Origin: Desulfotomaculum sp.
Lineage (GTDB): Bacteria > Bacillota > Desulfotomaculia > Desulfotomaculales > Nap2-2B
Direction: 5' to 3'
DNA: 5,246 nucleotides
Assembly: GCA_003457075.1 (NCBI GenBank)
Contig: DMIY01000130.1
Coordinates: 1 to 5,246 of the forward strand
The notes under the pieces are model-generated. The model was not told the origin of the DNA. It saw only the letters and a program-made list of their open reading frames with translations, and ran no database searches. How positions within the stretch are numbered: position 1 is the first letter of the stretch; each line of letters opens with the position of its first letter. Both the position numbers and the translations under genes were made by a program. Below, piece by piece: positions 1 through 5,246 of the stretch.

Positions 1-442
1 TTCCGAGCGTTCCCTGATCCAGACTATTGGACGGGCGGCCCGCAATGTGGAGGGTAAAGTTATTATGTATGCTGATCAAATAACTGGTTCCATGAGACGG
101 GCCATTGATGAGACTGATCGTCGCCGCCAGTTGCAGGTGGAGTATAATCAAAAGAACGGCATTACCCCCCGGACAATCCAGAAGGCCGTGCGGGAAGTTA
201 TTGAAGCTACCCGGCCCTTTCAATCCGGGAAGCATGCTGCTGAGAAACAGGTGAGCAAGGGTAAACTTTCCAAAAGAGAACTGAAGCAGATGATCAACAG
301 GTTGGAGAAAGAAATGCGCGAATCTGCCCGCCACCTGGAGTTTGAGCGGGCTGCTGAATTAAGAGATCTGATTATAGAAATGCGGCTGGAACTGCAGGGC
401 AAGGACAAAAGATTAGCGCCCCTGACTGAAGAAGCGCTTTGA
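1..442 (+). CDS. uvrB: UvrABC system protein B (excinuclease subunit B), C-terminal part, 5' end outside window
   Basis: This is the last 146 residues of UvrB, the damage-verifying helicase-like subunit of nucleotide excision repair; it receives damaged DNA from UvrA and recruits the nuclease UvrC. The reading frame is open from base 2, so the gene enters from the left; a GTG at 47 is an internal valine, not a start. Visible residues begin in helicase motif VI (QTIGRAARN, visible residues 7-15), which carries the conserved arginines of the ATPase site. The typical UvrB run ADQITGSM, then AIDETDRRR and NGITP, follows. At residues 91-130 lies the C-terminal UVR domain (ELKQMINRLEKEM, then FERAAELRD), a helical hairpin that contacts UvrC. 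The family is usually about 660-680 residues, so roughly a fifth is present. The gene stops with TGA at 440-442. In many Firmicutes uvrA follows uvrB directly; here the next gene converges on it instead. Identity is certain. Confidence 0.97.
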   Translation, partial: SERSLIQTIGRAARNVEGKVIMYADQITGSMRRAIDETDRRRQLQVEYNQKNGITPRTIQKAVREVIEATRPFQSGKHAAEKQVSKGKLSKRELKQMINRLEKEMRESARHLEFERAAELRDLIIEMRLELQGKDKRLAPLTEEAL

Positions 443-452
443 CCCGTGCGGC

Positions 453-464
453 TCCTTTAAAGGA
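453..464. repeat. 12-bp perfect palindrome between convergent stop codons
   Basis: TCCTTTAAAGGA is its own reverse complement and lies in the 23-base gap between the uvrB stop and the stop of the small membrane-protein gene. Symmetry in a convergent gap suggests a role in ending both transcripts. However, the possible stem is only 4 bp around a TTAA loop. The plus-strand side has just a modest T-rich stretch (ATTTTATT) about 7 bases later, and the minus-strand side has no U-tract. It is seen directly as a palindrome; terminator function is weakly supported. Confidence 0.35.
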
Positions 465-465
465 A

Positions 466-627
466 CTACAATTTTATTAACCGGCCGGCTAGCAAGCTTA
501 CACCAACGGCCACTGCCGCACTGACAGCTACCCAAATCATATCTCGTTTTATTCGTTGCACAATTTGTTCTATTGTTTCTGCCCGGGGTGTTTCCGGTGT
601 TTTTTTACTTATTCTTTCTTTAACCAT
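466..627 (-). CDS. small single-helix membrane protein, 53 residues, unknown function
   Basis: A 53-residue frame starts at ATG (625-627) and stops at TAG (466-468). I do not recognise a family. The first 30 residues are hydrophilic and rich in K, R and E (MVKERISKKTPETPRAETIE onward, then QIVQRIKRD), and look like a cytoplasmic, possibly amphipathic helix. Residues 30-50 are a single hydrophobic segment (MIWVAVSAAVAVGVSLLAG), followed by a short basic end (RLIKL). The positive charge just before the helix suggests an N-in orientation. A clear ribosome binding site (AAAAGGAG) lies 9 bases upstream. The gene begins 21 bases after the lipoprotein gene stops, so it is probably the last gene of the same operon as the diguanylate cyclase. 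Its position and good translation signal argue that it is real; function is unknown. It could be a small regulator or partner of one of the two membrane proteins encoded upstream, which is inference. Confidence 0.78.
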   Translation of the reverse strand: MVKERISKKTPETPRAETIEQIVQRIKRDMIWVAVSAAVAVGVSLLAGRLIKL

Positions 628-636
628 TTTTTAAAA

Positions 637-644
637 CTCCTTTT
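637..644 (-). promoter_or_regulatory. ribosome binding site of the 53-residue protein gene
   Basis: The minus strand reads AAAAGGAG, a strong Shine-Dalgarno match, with 9 bases (628-636) before the ATG. It sits in the 21-base gap after the lipoprotein stop codon and is the main evidence that this very short frame is translated. Confidence 0.8.
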
Positions 645-648
645 AATC

Positions 649-1509
649 TCATTGCCATCTGACAGGTACGGTTACCTTGTCAAGTATCCTGCCGTCTTCA
701 GGGCTGGCCCAAAATACTTCTAATTTCCCCTGCCCGGGTGATGGCGGTTTAAATGTTAACCGGTACTCGAACTCTCCTCTGCCCATTCCTTCGGTAGCGG
801 TGGTCGTGCCTTCAGCTAGCTTTTCTCCTGTTTTGTCCAGCAGCCTTATATTTACGGTACCTTCAAAAACCATGGCGCTTCCCTTCACCAGTAAGGGGAC
901 ACCGGCTACCTGGTTTTCTGTTGGGTGGGTAACCCAGATGCGGGGCTCATATACTTTTGCGAGATTTCTTTGGAATGGTTGGTCGTATAGGCCGACATGT
1001 CCCCACCAGTCCTTTGTCCGGTTGTCCAGCTTGCCTTCTACCTGGAAAGAAACCGCCCGAACTTCCGGGAATTCTGTCAACGTGTTGACCATGCTCTGGA
1101 TAGCCAGGGCTTCTCCTGCGGAACCCTGGTTGGCTTTAAGTACCTCACGGGAGAAATTAACGGTGGCCAGGCCGTTTTCCACTTTTACTCCCAGGATCTT
1201 TGTGCTGGGAGGAAAAACACGTTCTGCTCCTTTTGTCAATGGCTGACCGGAAATTACTTCTTGAGCAGCAGCCCTTACACTATCTGTTGTATATGGAATA
1301 TGGCGCACCTCGCGCACAAGGTATTCATCCTGTTCACTTGCTTTGAGGTAATAAACGGCCAGAGCGAGAGGCTGCTTACTTGCAGGCGGAGAGGGGTTGG
1401 GCTCGTTTTGTTTTGAGCGTGTACAACCGGACAGACTTACAATACAAAAGATAACAGTAAGAACCAGAGTAAGTTTAATCCCGGTCAGTTTTTTAATGTG
1501 CAGGTTCAT
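649..1509 (-). CDS. GerMN and Gmad2 domain lipoprotein
   Basis: This is a predicted membrane-anchored surface lipoprotein of 286 residues. Residues 1-28 form a signal peptide: basic start (HIKKLTGIK), hydrophobic core (LTLVLTVIFCIV), then the lipobox L-S-G-C with the lipidated cysteine at 29. A flexible N/P/S linker (30-46) follows. Residues about 47-160 match the GerMN ('Germane') domain, with VYYL, then VRAAAQEVISG, ERVFPPSTKI and ALAIQSMVNTL. Residues about 190-285 match Gmad2, an immunoglobulin-like GerM-associated domain (IWVTHPTENQVAG, GSAMVFEGTV, and the closing ASPEDGRILDKVTVPV). The family includes B. subtilis GerM, needed for normal sporulation and germination; Gmad2 proteins are thought to bind envelope components. 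No enzymatic residues are evident. It starts 27 bases after the diguanylate cyclase stops. An in-frame GTG at 1527 would add six residues, but it lacks a ribosome binding site, whereas ATG 1509 has one. Domain calls are confident; the process served is not known. I do not call it gerM because the Gmad2 arrangement differs from classic GerM. Confidence 0.9.
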   Translation of the reverse strand: MNLHIKKLTGIKLTLVLTVIFCIVSLSGCTRSKQNEPNPSPPASKQPLALAVYYLKASEQDEYLVREVRHIPYTTDSVRAAAQEVISGQPLTKGAERVFPPSTKILGVKVENGLATVNFSREVLKANQGSAGEALAIQSMVNTLTEFPEVRAVSFQVEGKLDNRTKDWWGHVGLYDQPFQRNLAKVYEPRIWVTHPTENQVAGVPLLVKGSAMVFEGTVNIRLLDKTGEKLAEGTTTATEGMGRGEFEYRLTFKPPSPGQGKLEVFWASPEDGRILDKVTVPVRWQ

Positions 1510-1519
1510 TTCAAACAAA

Positions 1520-1525
1520 CACCTC
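1520..1525 (-). promoter_or_regulatory. ribosome binding site deciding the lipoprotein start
   Basis: The minus strand reads GAGGTG with 10 bases (1510-1519) before ATG 1509. The site overlaps the alternative GTG codon at 1525-1527, so that codon cannot use it, and nothing similar lies upstream of the GTG. This favours the shorter protein. Confidence 0.6.
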
Positions 1526-1536
1526 ACTTCACATAG

Positions 1537-2577
1537 CTATAGTATATCATCATTCTGTCTCTTTTGCCAGTTATGTGTTGCTAACATACTGTCTTCATCT
1601 TCCAGATTTATTGTTACCACCTGGTTGCGTCCCCTTATTTTTGCTTCGTGGCAACGATAATCAGCCAGGAATAACAATTTTTCCACTATCTTGCCGGATT
1701 CCTGGTTTTTGCCTTTAAATGAAGAAACGCCTAAACTGACGGTAAAGCGAATATTTTCTTTGCTGGTGTGGAAATGCTTGTTGGCAATTACCTGCCGTAT
1801 CCTTTCCGCCAGCAAGGTGGCACTGGCATGATCAGTCTGGGGTGCTAACACGATGAATTCTTCCCCGCCGTATCTGGTCAAAATGTCTGTACTGCGGATA
1901 GTTGATTTCATCACGTGGACGAGCTCTTTTAATACCTCATCACCTGCTTGGTGACCATAAGTATCGTTGATTTTTTTAAAATGGTCAATATCTACAAAGA
2001 GAACGGCCATGGGTTGTTTATACCGGATGGCCAGTTCCACCTGCTGTCGTAATTGTTGTATCAGGTACCTCCGGTTAAATACTCCGGTAAGGTAATCCTG
2101 CATGACCAGTTTCCTTAAATCGATATTGTTTTTAAGCAACTCGTTGTGGGCTTGACTGTCTTTTCTGGACTGCTCTTCCCAGCGCGTAATTGCTCTCTCC
2201 ATGTGCTGGGAGGTATTAGACAGGCAGAAGGACATGGTATTAAAGCTCTTGATGAGGTTGTCTAATTCCAGGCAGGAATGAGAATATACGGTCACCCCCG
2301 CTTTCCCCTGGCCGACCTGTTCGATTCCATTCAGCAAATCTTCTAAAGTCCTGGTTAGATTGCGCACCAGGAGGAAAAAAAGTATAAACAGGAGCAGTAT
2401 AGTGGCTGCCCCTGCCATAATGCTGATGAACAAACCCTGGCCGTTTTCCCGGAGTGCTTCTGGATTGATGTATTGATAGAAAACAAGTAGTGTTGTTCCT
2501 CCGGGCAATATAGCAAGAATAAGAAACAGAGCGCCAAGTACATTGCCAAGCCTGCCACGCCAGAAAAATTCTAACAT
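1537..2577 (-). CDS. membrane-bound diguanylate cyclase (HAMP-GGDEF)
   Basis: This 346-residue protein should condense two GTP into cyclic di-GMP at the inner face of the membrane. Two hydrophobic helices (about 13-34 and 49-71) flank an outside loop of only about 14 residues, so there is no room for a large ligand-binding domain. A HAMP-like segment (about 72-120, ending ELDNLIKSFNTM) and a coiled linker lead to the GGDEF domain at about 157-325. The domain shows D161-YLTG-x-x-NRR, the metal and substrate block FVDIDHFKKINDTYGH (194-209) with AGDEVL, and an intact active-site motif GGEEF at 237-241. An RxxD inhibitory site (R228, D231) lies exactly five residues before it, so product feedback inhibition is expected. 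The usual ALYxAK near the end is RCHEAK here, though GRN is kept. An AAGGAT ribosome binding site lies 8 bases before ATG 2577. It is the first gene of the minus-strand cluster. Activity is expected from the motifs; the input signal is unknown. Confidence 0.94.
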   Translation of the reverse strand: MLEFFWRGRLGNVLGALFLILAILPGGTTLLVFYQYINPEALRENGQGLFISIMAGAATILLLFILFFLLVRNLTRTLEDLLNGIEQVGQGKAGVTVYSHSCLELDNLIKSFNTMSFCLSNTSQHMERAITRWEEQSRKDSQAHNELLKNNIDLRKLVMQDYLTGVFNRRYLIQQLRQQVELAIRYKQPMAVLFVDIDHFKKINDTYGHQAGDEVLKELVHVMKSTIRSTDILTRYGGEEFIVLAPQTDHASATLLAERIRQVIANKHFHTSKENIRFTVSLGVSSFKGKNQESGKIVEKLLFLADYRCHEAKIRGRNQVVTINLEDEDSMLATHNWQKRQNDDIL

Positions 2578-2647
2578 TGCTTTTCATCCTTAAACATACT
2601 GGAGGATAATACACAACAATAACAAAAACAGCCCTAAGCCGATTGTG

Positions 2648-2687
2648 AAATAAAAAGCTGACTTTGGCCAGAATATGCTTTTTATTT
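2648..2687. terminator. 11-bp inverted repeat, probable two-way terminator after ftsK
   Basis: AAATAAAAAGC at 2648-2658 pairs perfectly with GCTTTTTATTT at 2677-2687, enclosing an 18-base loop that contains the palindrome TGGCCA. Each strand ends the stem in a T-rich run, so the element reads as a terminator in both directions. It lies about 100 bases after the ftsK stop on the minus strand and about 70 bases before the diguanylate cyclase start, a fitting place to separate the two transcription units. The stem is mostly A-T with only one G-C step pair block at the top, so it is weaker than a classic terminator. It could also be an attenuator in the leader of the downstream operon if transcription begins further upstream. 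Confidence 0.5.
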
Positions 2688-2721
2688 TGAGTCTTAAAAT
2701 TTTAGAAGATTATCAAGTATT

Positions 2722-2751
2722 ACTTTATCATGCACCGGGGTAGAAAGTCAA
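2722..2751 (-). promoter_or_regulatory. weak candidate promoter for the diguanylate cyclase operon
   Basis: On the minus strand TTGACT (2746-2751) is followed after 18 bases by TAAAGT (2722-2727), with a TG one base before it that would make an extended -10. It is the best sigma-A-like pair I found in the 2578-2790 spacer. Against it, the -10 match is poor and the inverted repeat at 2648-2687 would lie inside the leader. Another -10-like TATTAT at 2606-2611 has no acceptable -35 partner. The true promoter remains open. Confidence 0.3.
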
Positions 2752-2790
2752 CCGTCCTTACAATTTTTCATTATCTTTCTCGATCTTGCT

Positions 2791-5046
2791 TTAAGTATGT
2801 TTGAACGCCTGTCGAAATTGTTCCCAGGTCATTAAAATGGAGCGGGGCTTGCTTCCTTCAAATCTACCAACAATCCCCCGCTGTTCCATAATATCGACCA
2901 GCCTGGCGGCCCGCGCGTAGCCAATATGAAACCGTCTTTGCAGCAGGGAAACAGAAGCATTGCCCTGTTCGATAAACAATTGCGCTGCCTGCGGCAGAAG
3001 ATCATCTTCCTGACCGTTTAAAAGATTGTTTTCTGAGTTCAGAACTTCTACCATCTGTTCATTGTAAACTGGTTTGGCCTGTTCTTTAAGGAAGTTTACC
3101 AGGGTTTCCACTTCTTTGTCCGACAAAAAGGCCCCCTGAATTCTTACGGGTTTGGGCGCGCCAACAGGGAAGAACAGCATATCGCCCCTGCCCAGCAGTT
3201 TTTCTGCCCCCCCCATATCGAGGATGGTGCGCGAATCCATCTGGGAGGAGACAGCAAAAGAGATGCGGGAAGGAATGTTGGCTTTGATTAAGCCGGTAAT
3301 TACATCTACCGAGGGACGTTGGGTGGCTACCACCAGGTGAATCCCTGCCGCCCTGGCCATTTGCGCCAGACGGCAGATGGAATCCTCCACCTCGGCCGGG
3401 GAAATCATCATTAGATCGGCCAGTTCATCAATAATTAACACGATAAAAGGCAACGGACCGTCATTGTTCGCGGTTTCCGCTATTTCCGGGGGATCAGTTA
3501 AAAACTCCTGACTTATTAGAGTTTTTTTAGAATGTATTTTGTTATAGCGCGTTATATCCCTTACTCCTGCAGCAGCAAACAATTCATACCGCTGTTCCAT
3601 TTCCTTTACCGCCCAGTGCAGGATTCCCGAGGCTTTTTTGGGGTTGGTCACTACCGGGGTAATCAAATGGGGAATACCGTTATAAGTTGTCAATTCTACC
3701 ATCTTTGGATCTATCAGGATAAACTTTACTTCATCAGGTATGGATTTAAACAAAATACTGGCTACCAGGGTGTTTATACATACGCTCTTACCTGAGCCGG
3801 TTGCGCCGGCTATTAACAGGTGGGGCATTTGGGCCAGATCGGTTACCACCGGTGTACCGGCAATATCCTTTCCCAGCGCCACTGTTAAGTTGGAAGGCGC
3901 CTGGCTGAACTCTTTACTCTCAATTAGTTCCCGCAGGTGAACGGTGGAAATTTCCCGGTTGGGAATCTCAATTCCAATTGCCGCCCTGCCCGGGATAGGC
4001 GCTTCGATGCGCACGTGGGAGGCTGCCATGGCCAGGGTTATATCATCTACCAGCCCGACAATGCGGCTTACTTTAACTCCCGCCGGTGGTTGTATTTCAT
4101 AGCGGGTAATAGCCGGTCCCACTGTTACCTGGGTGACGCGGGCGTTAATTCCGAAACTGGCCAGGGTTTCTTCCAGTATGCGGATCTTTTCATTGATTTC
4201 TTTGTCTTTTACTCCGTGTTCTTTTGTTTTTACCCAGGACAGTATAGTGGACGGCGGTAGAAGATAAGTTTTGCCGCCGGTTAAGGCAAGGGAATGAGAG
4301 AATGCTTCATCAGTCTCATTTCCTGATTTTTCCGGTGTATTTTTTGCCAGGCCCCTCCTTTTGACAATTTCCGTTTGCCCGTTTGTTTGGCTGTTCCGGG
4401 AAGTGCTGGGTTGAATAGAGACAGAAGTTCCTCCGTTGTTGTTTATAATCAGTGTTTTGGCTGCCGTTTTTGGGGCTTTGTCTTTCTTTTCTTCTGGCAG
4501 TTCTTCAAAGAAGAACCTGGATATGCCGTTAAATAAACGTTGACCGATGGAATAAAAGGTTCTGGCGATTGCGTTACTGAGATGGGAGAGGGAAAGGCTG
4601 GTGGCAAGAATAATTGAGGCGATCATCAAAGAAGTTAAAATAATGTAACTTCCTGCCAGATCAAAATATTTCAGCAGTAGATAACTGCCAGCTGCCCCTA
4701 ACAGCCCGCCTCCTTCTCCTTTCTGCCCCGCCTGGAAAACATCAGCAAAAGGAACTGAAAGATGCATAAAGCTGAGTATTATCAGAACCATCAAAGCCAC
4801 CCCGAGGAACTGTGGAATCAACTGGACATTGCTGCGTTCCCGCATAATCTTTGTGCCCAGCCATATTAGCAGCAAGGGTAGCAGGTATCGTCCCTCCCCG
4901 GCAGCTGTCGACAGGCATTGATTGAGAAATTGACCGGCTGTTCCCACTGCAGGCGTGAACAGGCTGATCAGCCCCAGGAGGGCAAATGTAATTATGGCAA
5001 TCCCGAAAAGCTCGAATTTCAGTTCTTCCTGGATCATTTTGGCCAC
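2791..5046 (-). CDS. ftsK: DNA translocase FtsK/SpoIIIE
   Basis: A complete 751-residue septal DNA pump that moves chromosomal DNA through the closing division or sporulation septum using ATP. Four membrane helices lie at about 14-34, 54-68, 80-99 and 132-153, followed by a polar linker rich in S, T, N and K (about 175-260). The motor has Walker A GATGSGKS at 414-421 and Walker B LIIDELADL with D540-E541. Further conserved stretches are PHLLIAG before the P-loop, DPKMVEL, MARAAGIHLVVATQRPSVD and the arginine-bearing GRGDML. Residues 683-751 form the winged-helix gamma domain (LQRRFHIGYARAARLVDIME), which reads polarity sequences on DNA and determines translocation direction. Length fits the family (B. 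subtilis SpoIIIE is slightly under 800). The GTG at 5046 is chosen as start because an AAGGGGAAAG ribosome binding site lies just upstream; ATG 5037 is too far from it. The sequence cannot say whether its main role is in division or sporulation. Identity is certain. Confidence 0.96.
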   Translation of the reverse strand: MAKMIQEELKFELFGIAIITFALLGLISLFTPAVGTAGQFLNQCLSTAAGEGRYLLPLLLIWLGTKIMRERSNVQLIPQFLGVALMVLIILSFMHLSVPFADVFQAGQKGEGGGLLGAAGSYLLLKYFDLAGSYIILTSLMIASIILATSLSLSHLSNAIARTFYSIGQRLFNGISRFFFEELPEEKKDKAPKTAAKTLIINNNGGTSVSIQPSTSRNSQTNGQTEIVKRRGLAKNTPEKSGNETDEAFSHSLALTGGKTYLLPPSTILSWVKTKEHGVKDKEINEKIRILEETLASFGINARVTQVTVGPAITRYEIQPPAGVKVSRIVGLVDDITLAMAASHVRIEAPIPGRAAIGIEIPNREISTVHLRELIESKEFSQAPSNLTVALGKDIAGTPVVTDLAQMPHLLIAGATGSGKSVCINTLVASILFKSIPDEVKFILIDPKMVELTTYNGIPHLITPVVTNPKKASGILHWAVKEMEQRYELFAAAGVRDITRYNKIHSKKTLISQEFLTDPPEIAETANNDGPLPFIVLIIDELADLMMISPAEVEDSICRLAQMARAAGIHLVVATQRPSVDVITGLIKANIPSRISFAVSSQMDSRTILDMGGAEKLLGRGDMLFFPVGAPKPVRIQGAFLSDKEVETLVNFLKEQAKPVYNEQMVEVLNSENNLLNGQEDDLLPQAAQLFIEQGNASVSLLQRRFHIGYARAARLVDIMEQRGIVGRFEGSKPRSILMTWEQFRQAFKHT

Positions 5047-5051
5047 GAAAT

Positions 5052-5061
5052 CTTTCCCCTT
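5052..5061 (-). promoter_or_regulatory. ribosome binding site deciding the ftsK start
   Basis: The minus strand reads AAGGGGAAAG, with its GGGG core (5056-5059) 9 bases before GTG 5046 and 18 before ATG 5037. The spacing supports GTG as start. The same stretch abuts a seven-A run (5060-5066) and is preceded by an out-of-frame ATG at 5069-5071 that has no ribosome binding site of its own. Confidence 0.55.
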
Positions 5062-5103
5062 TTTTTGCCATTACAGGAACGGATATGACAAATACGGCCT
5101 TTT

Positions 5104-5119
5104 CTCATCATATTGTGAG
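5104..5119. promoter_or_regulatory. imperfect palindrome upstream of ftsK, possible operator or promoter element
   Basis: The 16-base sequence CTCATCATATTGTGAG has matching outer arms (CTCA/TGAG) and a symmetric ATAT centre with two mismatched positions on each side. On the minus strand it contains TATGAT (5107-5112), a five-of-six match to a -10 box about 60 bases before the ftsK start, but no good -35 lies at the normal distance. A regulator site overlapping the ftsK promoter is possible; chance is also possible. Confidence 0.25.
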
Positions 5120-5198
5120 CTTACCATAAAATGGGCAAACAGGCAAGTCAGGTTAGGAAAAGAAAAATATTTTGTTTTAAGTCCGGAAATAAAGTATT

Positions 5199-5228
5199 TT
5201 GACAATGGCGGGAAAATTAAGGTATACT
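5199..5228 (+). promoter_or_regulatory. sigma-A-type promoter for a divergent gene beyond the right edge
   Basis: A perfect TTGACA (5199-5204) is followed after 18 bases by TATACT (5223-5228), five of six to the consensus. The predicted transcript starts near 5235 and runs out of the window. The sequence before it is AT-rich (tracts at 5163-5180), which resembles an UP element. No coding start with a ribosome binding site is seen before the window ends, so the gene lies outside. Confidence 0.65.
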
Positions 5229-5246
5229 GGTTTGTAGATAGTAGAC

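Noticed and set aside
677..1246. Long plus-strand open frame opposite the lipoprotein gene (189 residues), with another at 997-1416
   Set aside because: Both lie antisense inside a gene with clear GerMN and Gmad2 domains, have no ribosome binding site or recognisable domain, and look like frame shadows.
2240..2614. Minus-strand open frame of 124 residues overlapping the start of the diguanylate cyclase
   Set aside because: It is an alternative frame of the cyclase's N-terminal coding region; its product has no coherent pattern, whereas the cyclase frame gives membrane helices and a HAMP segment.
2578..2790. Possible c-di-GMP riboswitch in the leader of the diguanylate cyclase gene
   Set aside because: I looked for the conserved GEMM-type core and hairpin arrangement and saw only a simple inverted repeat. 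A covariance-model search would settle it.
2592..2802. 9-bp inverted repeat AAACATACT (2592-2600) and AGTATGTTT (2794-2802) flanking the ftsK-cyclase spacer
   Set aside because: Short, AT-rich and about 190 bases apart; expected by chance, with no target duplication or mobile-element gene between.
2731..2805. Plus-strand frame of 24 codons beginning MHRGRKS
   Set aside because: No ribosome binding site, and it runs into the 3' end of ftsK on the opposite strand.
3532..4260. Several plus-strand open frames of 62-107 residues opposite the ftsK motor region
   Set aside because: They are antisense to strongly conserved Walker A and B coding sequence and have no translation signals.
4742..5071. 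Minus-strand open frame of 109 residues starting at ATG 5071
   Set aside because: It runs out of frame through the membrane-helix region of ftsK and has no ribosome binding site. Only its first codons are of interest, as a possible lost ftsK start.
5085..5129. Plus-strand 14-codon frame with AGGA six bases upstream
   Set aside because: It lies upstream of the only good plus-strand promoter, is very short, and no promoter for it is visible.

Overview
The window looks like chromosomal DNA from a Gram-positive, probably spore-forming Clostridia-type Firmicute. This rests on a Firmicute-style UvrB tail, a GerMN/Gmad2 lipoprotein (a combination common in Clostridia and Bacilli), a SpoIIIE/FtsK translocase of about 750 residues, AGGAG-type ribosome binding sites and sigma-A-like promoters. 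A member of the Peptococcaceae or a relative is my best guess, but the genus cannot be read from this sequence.

Layout from left to right. (1) The 3' end of uvrB (nucleotide excision repair) runs on the plus strand and stops at 442. (2) A compact three-gene cluster, apparently an operon, follows on the minus strand between 2577 and 466. Its order of transcription is a membrane GGDEF diguanylate cyclase, then a GerMN-Gmad2 lipoprotein, then a 53-residue single-helix membrane protein. The gaps are about 27 and 21 bases and each gene has its own ribosome binding site. The last gene converges on uvrB with only 23 bases between the stop codons. (3) A 213-base AT-rich spacer (2578-2790) holds an 11-bp inverted repeat with U-tracts on both sides, plausibly a two-way terminator, and a weak candidate promoter. 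(4) A full-length ftsK/spoIIIE gene lies on the minus strand (5046-2791). (5) A 200-base region upstream of ftsK holds a good plus-strand promoter at 5199-5228, which points to a divergent gene beyond the right edge.

How the genes may work together. UvrB and FtsK/SpoIIIE are housekeeping DNA-repair and chromosome-segregation functions, with no sign that they are linked to the middle cluster. The three-gene cluster is the accessory-looking part. All three products are predicted to be at the cytoplasmic membrane: a c-di-GMP synthase with almost no extracellular domain, a surface lipoprotein of the kind linked to sporulation and cell-envelope functions, and a microprotein of unknown role. A shared envelope process controlled by c-di-GMP is a reasonable hypothesis but is not shown by the sequence.

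I found no CRISPR array, mobile element, tRNA, rRNA or recognised riboswitch. The least-described item is the 53-residue membrane protein at 466-627. I see no convincing evidence for a wholly new multi-gene system.
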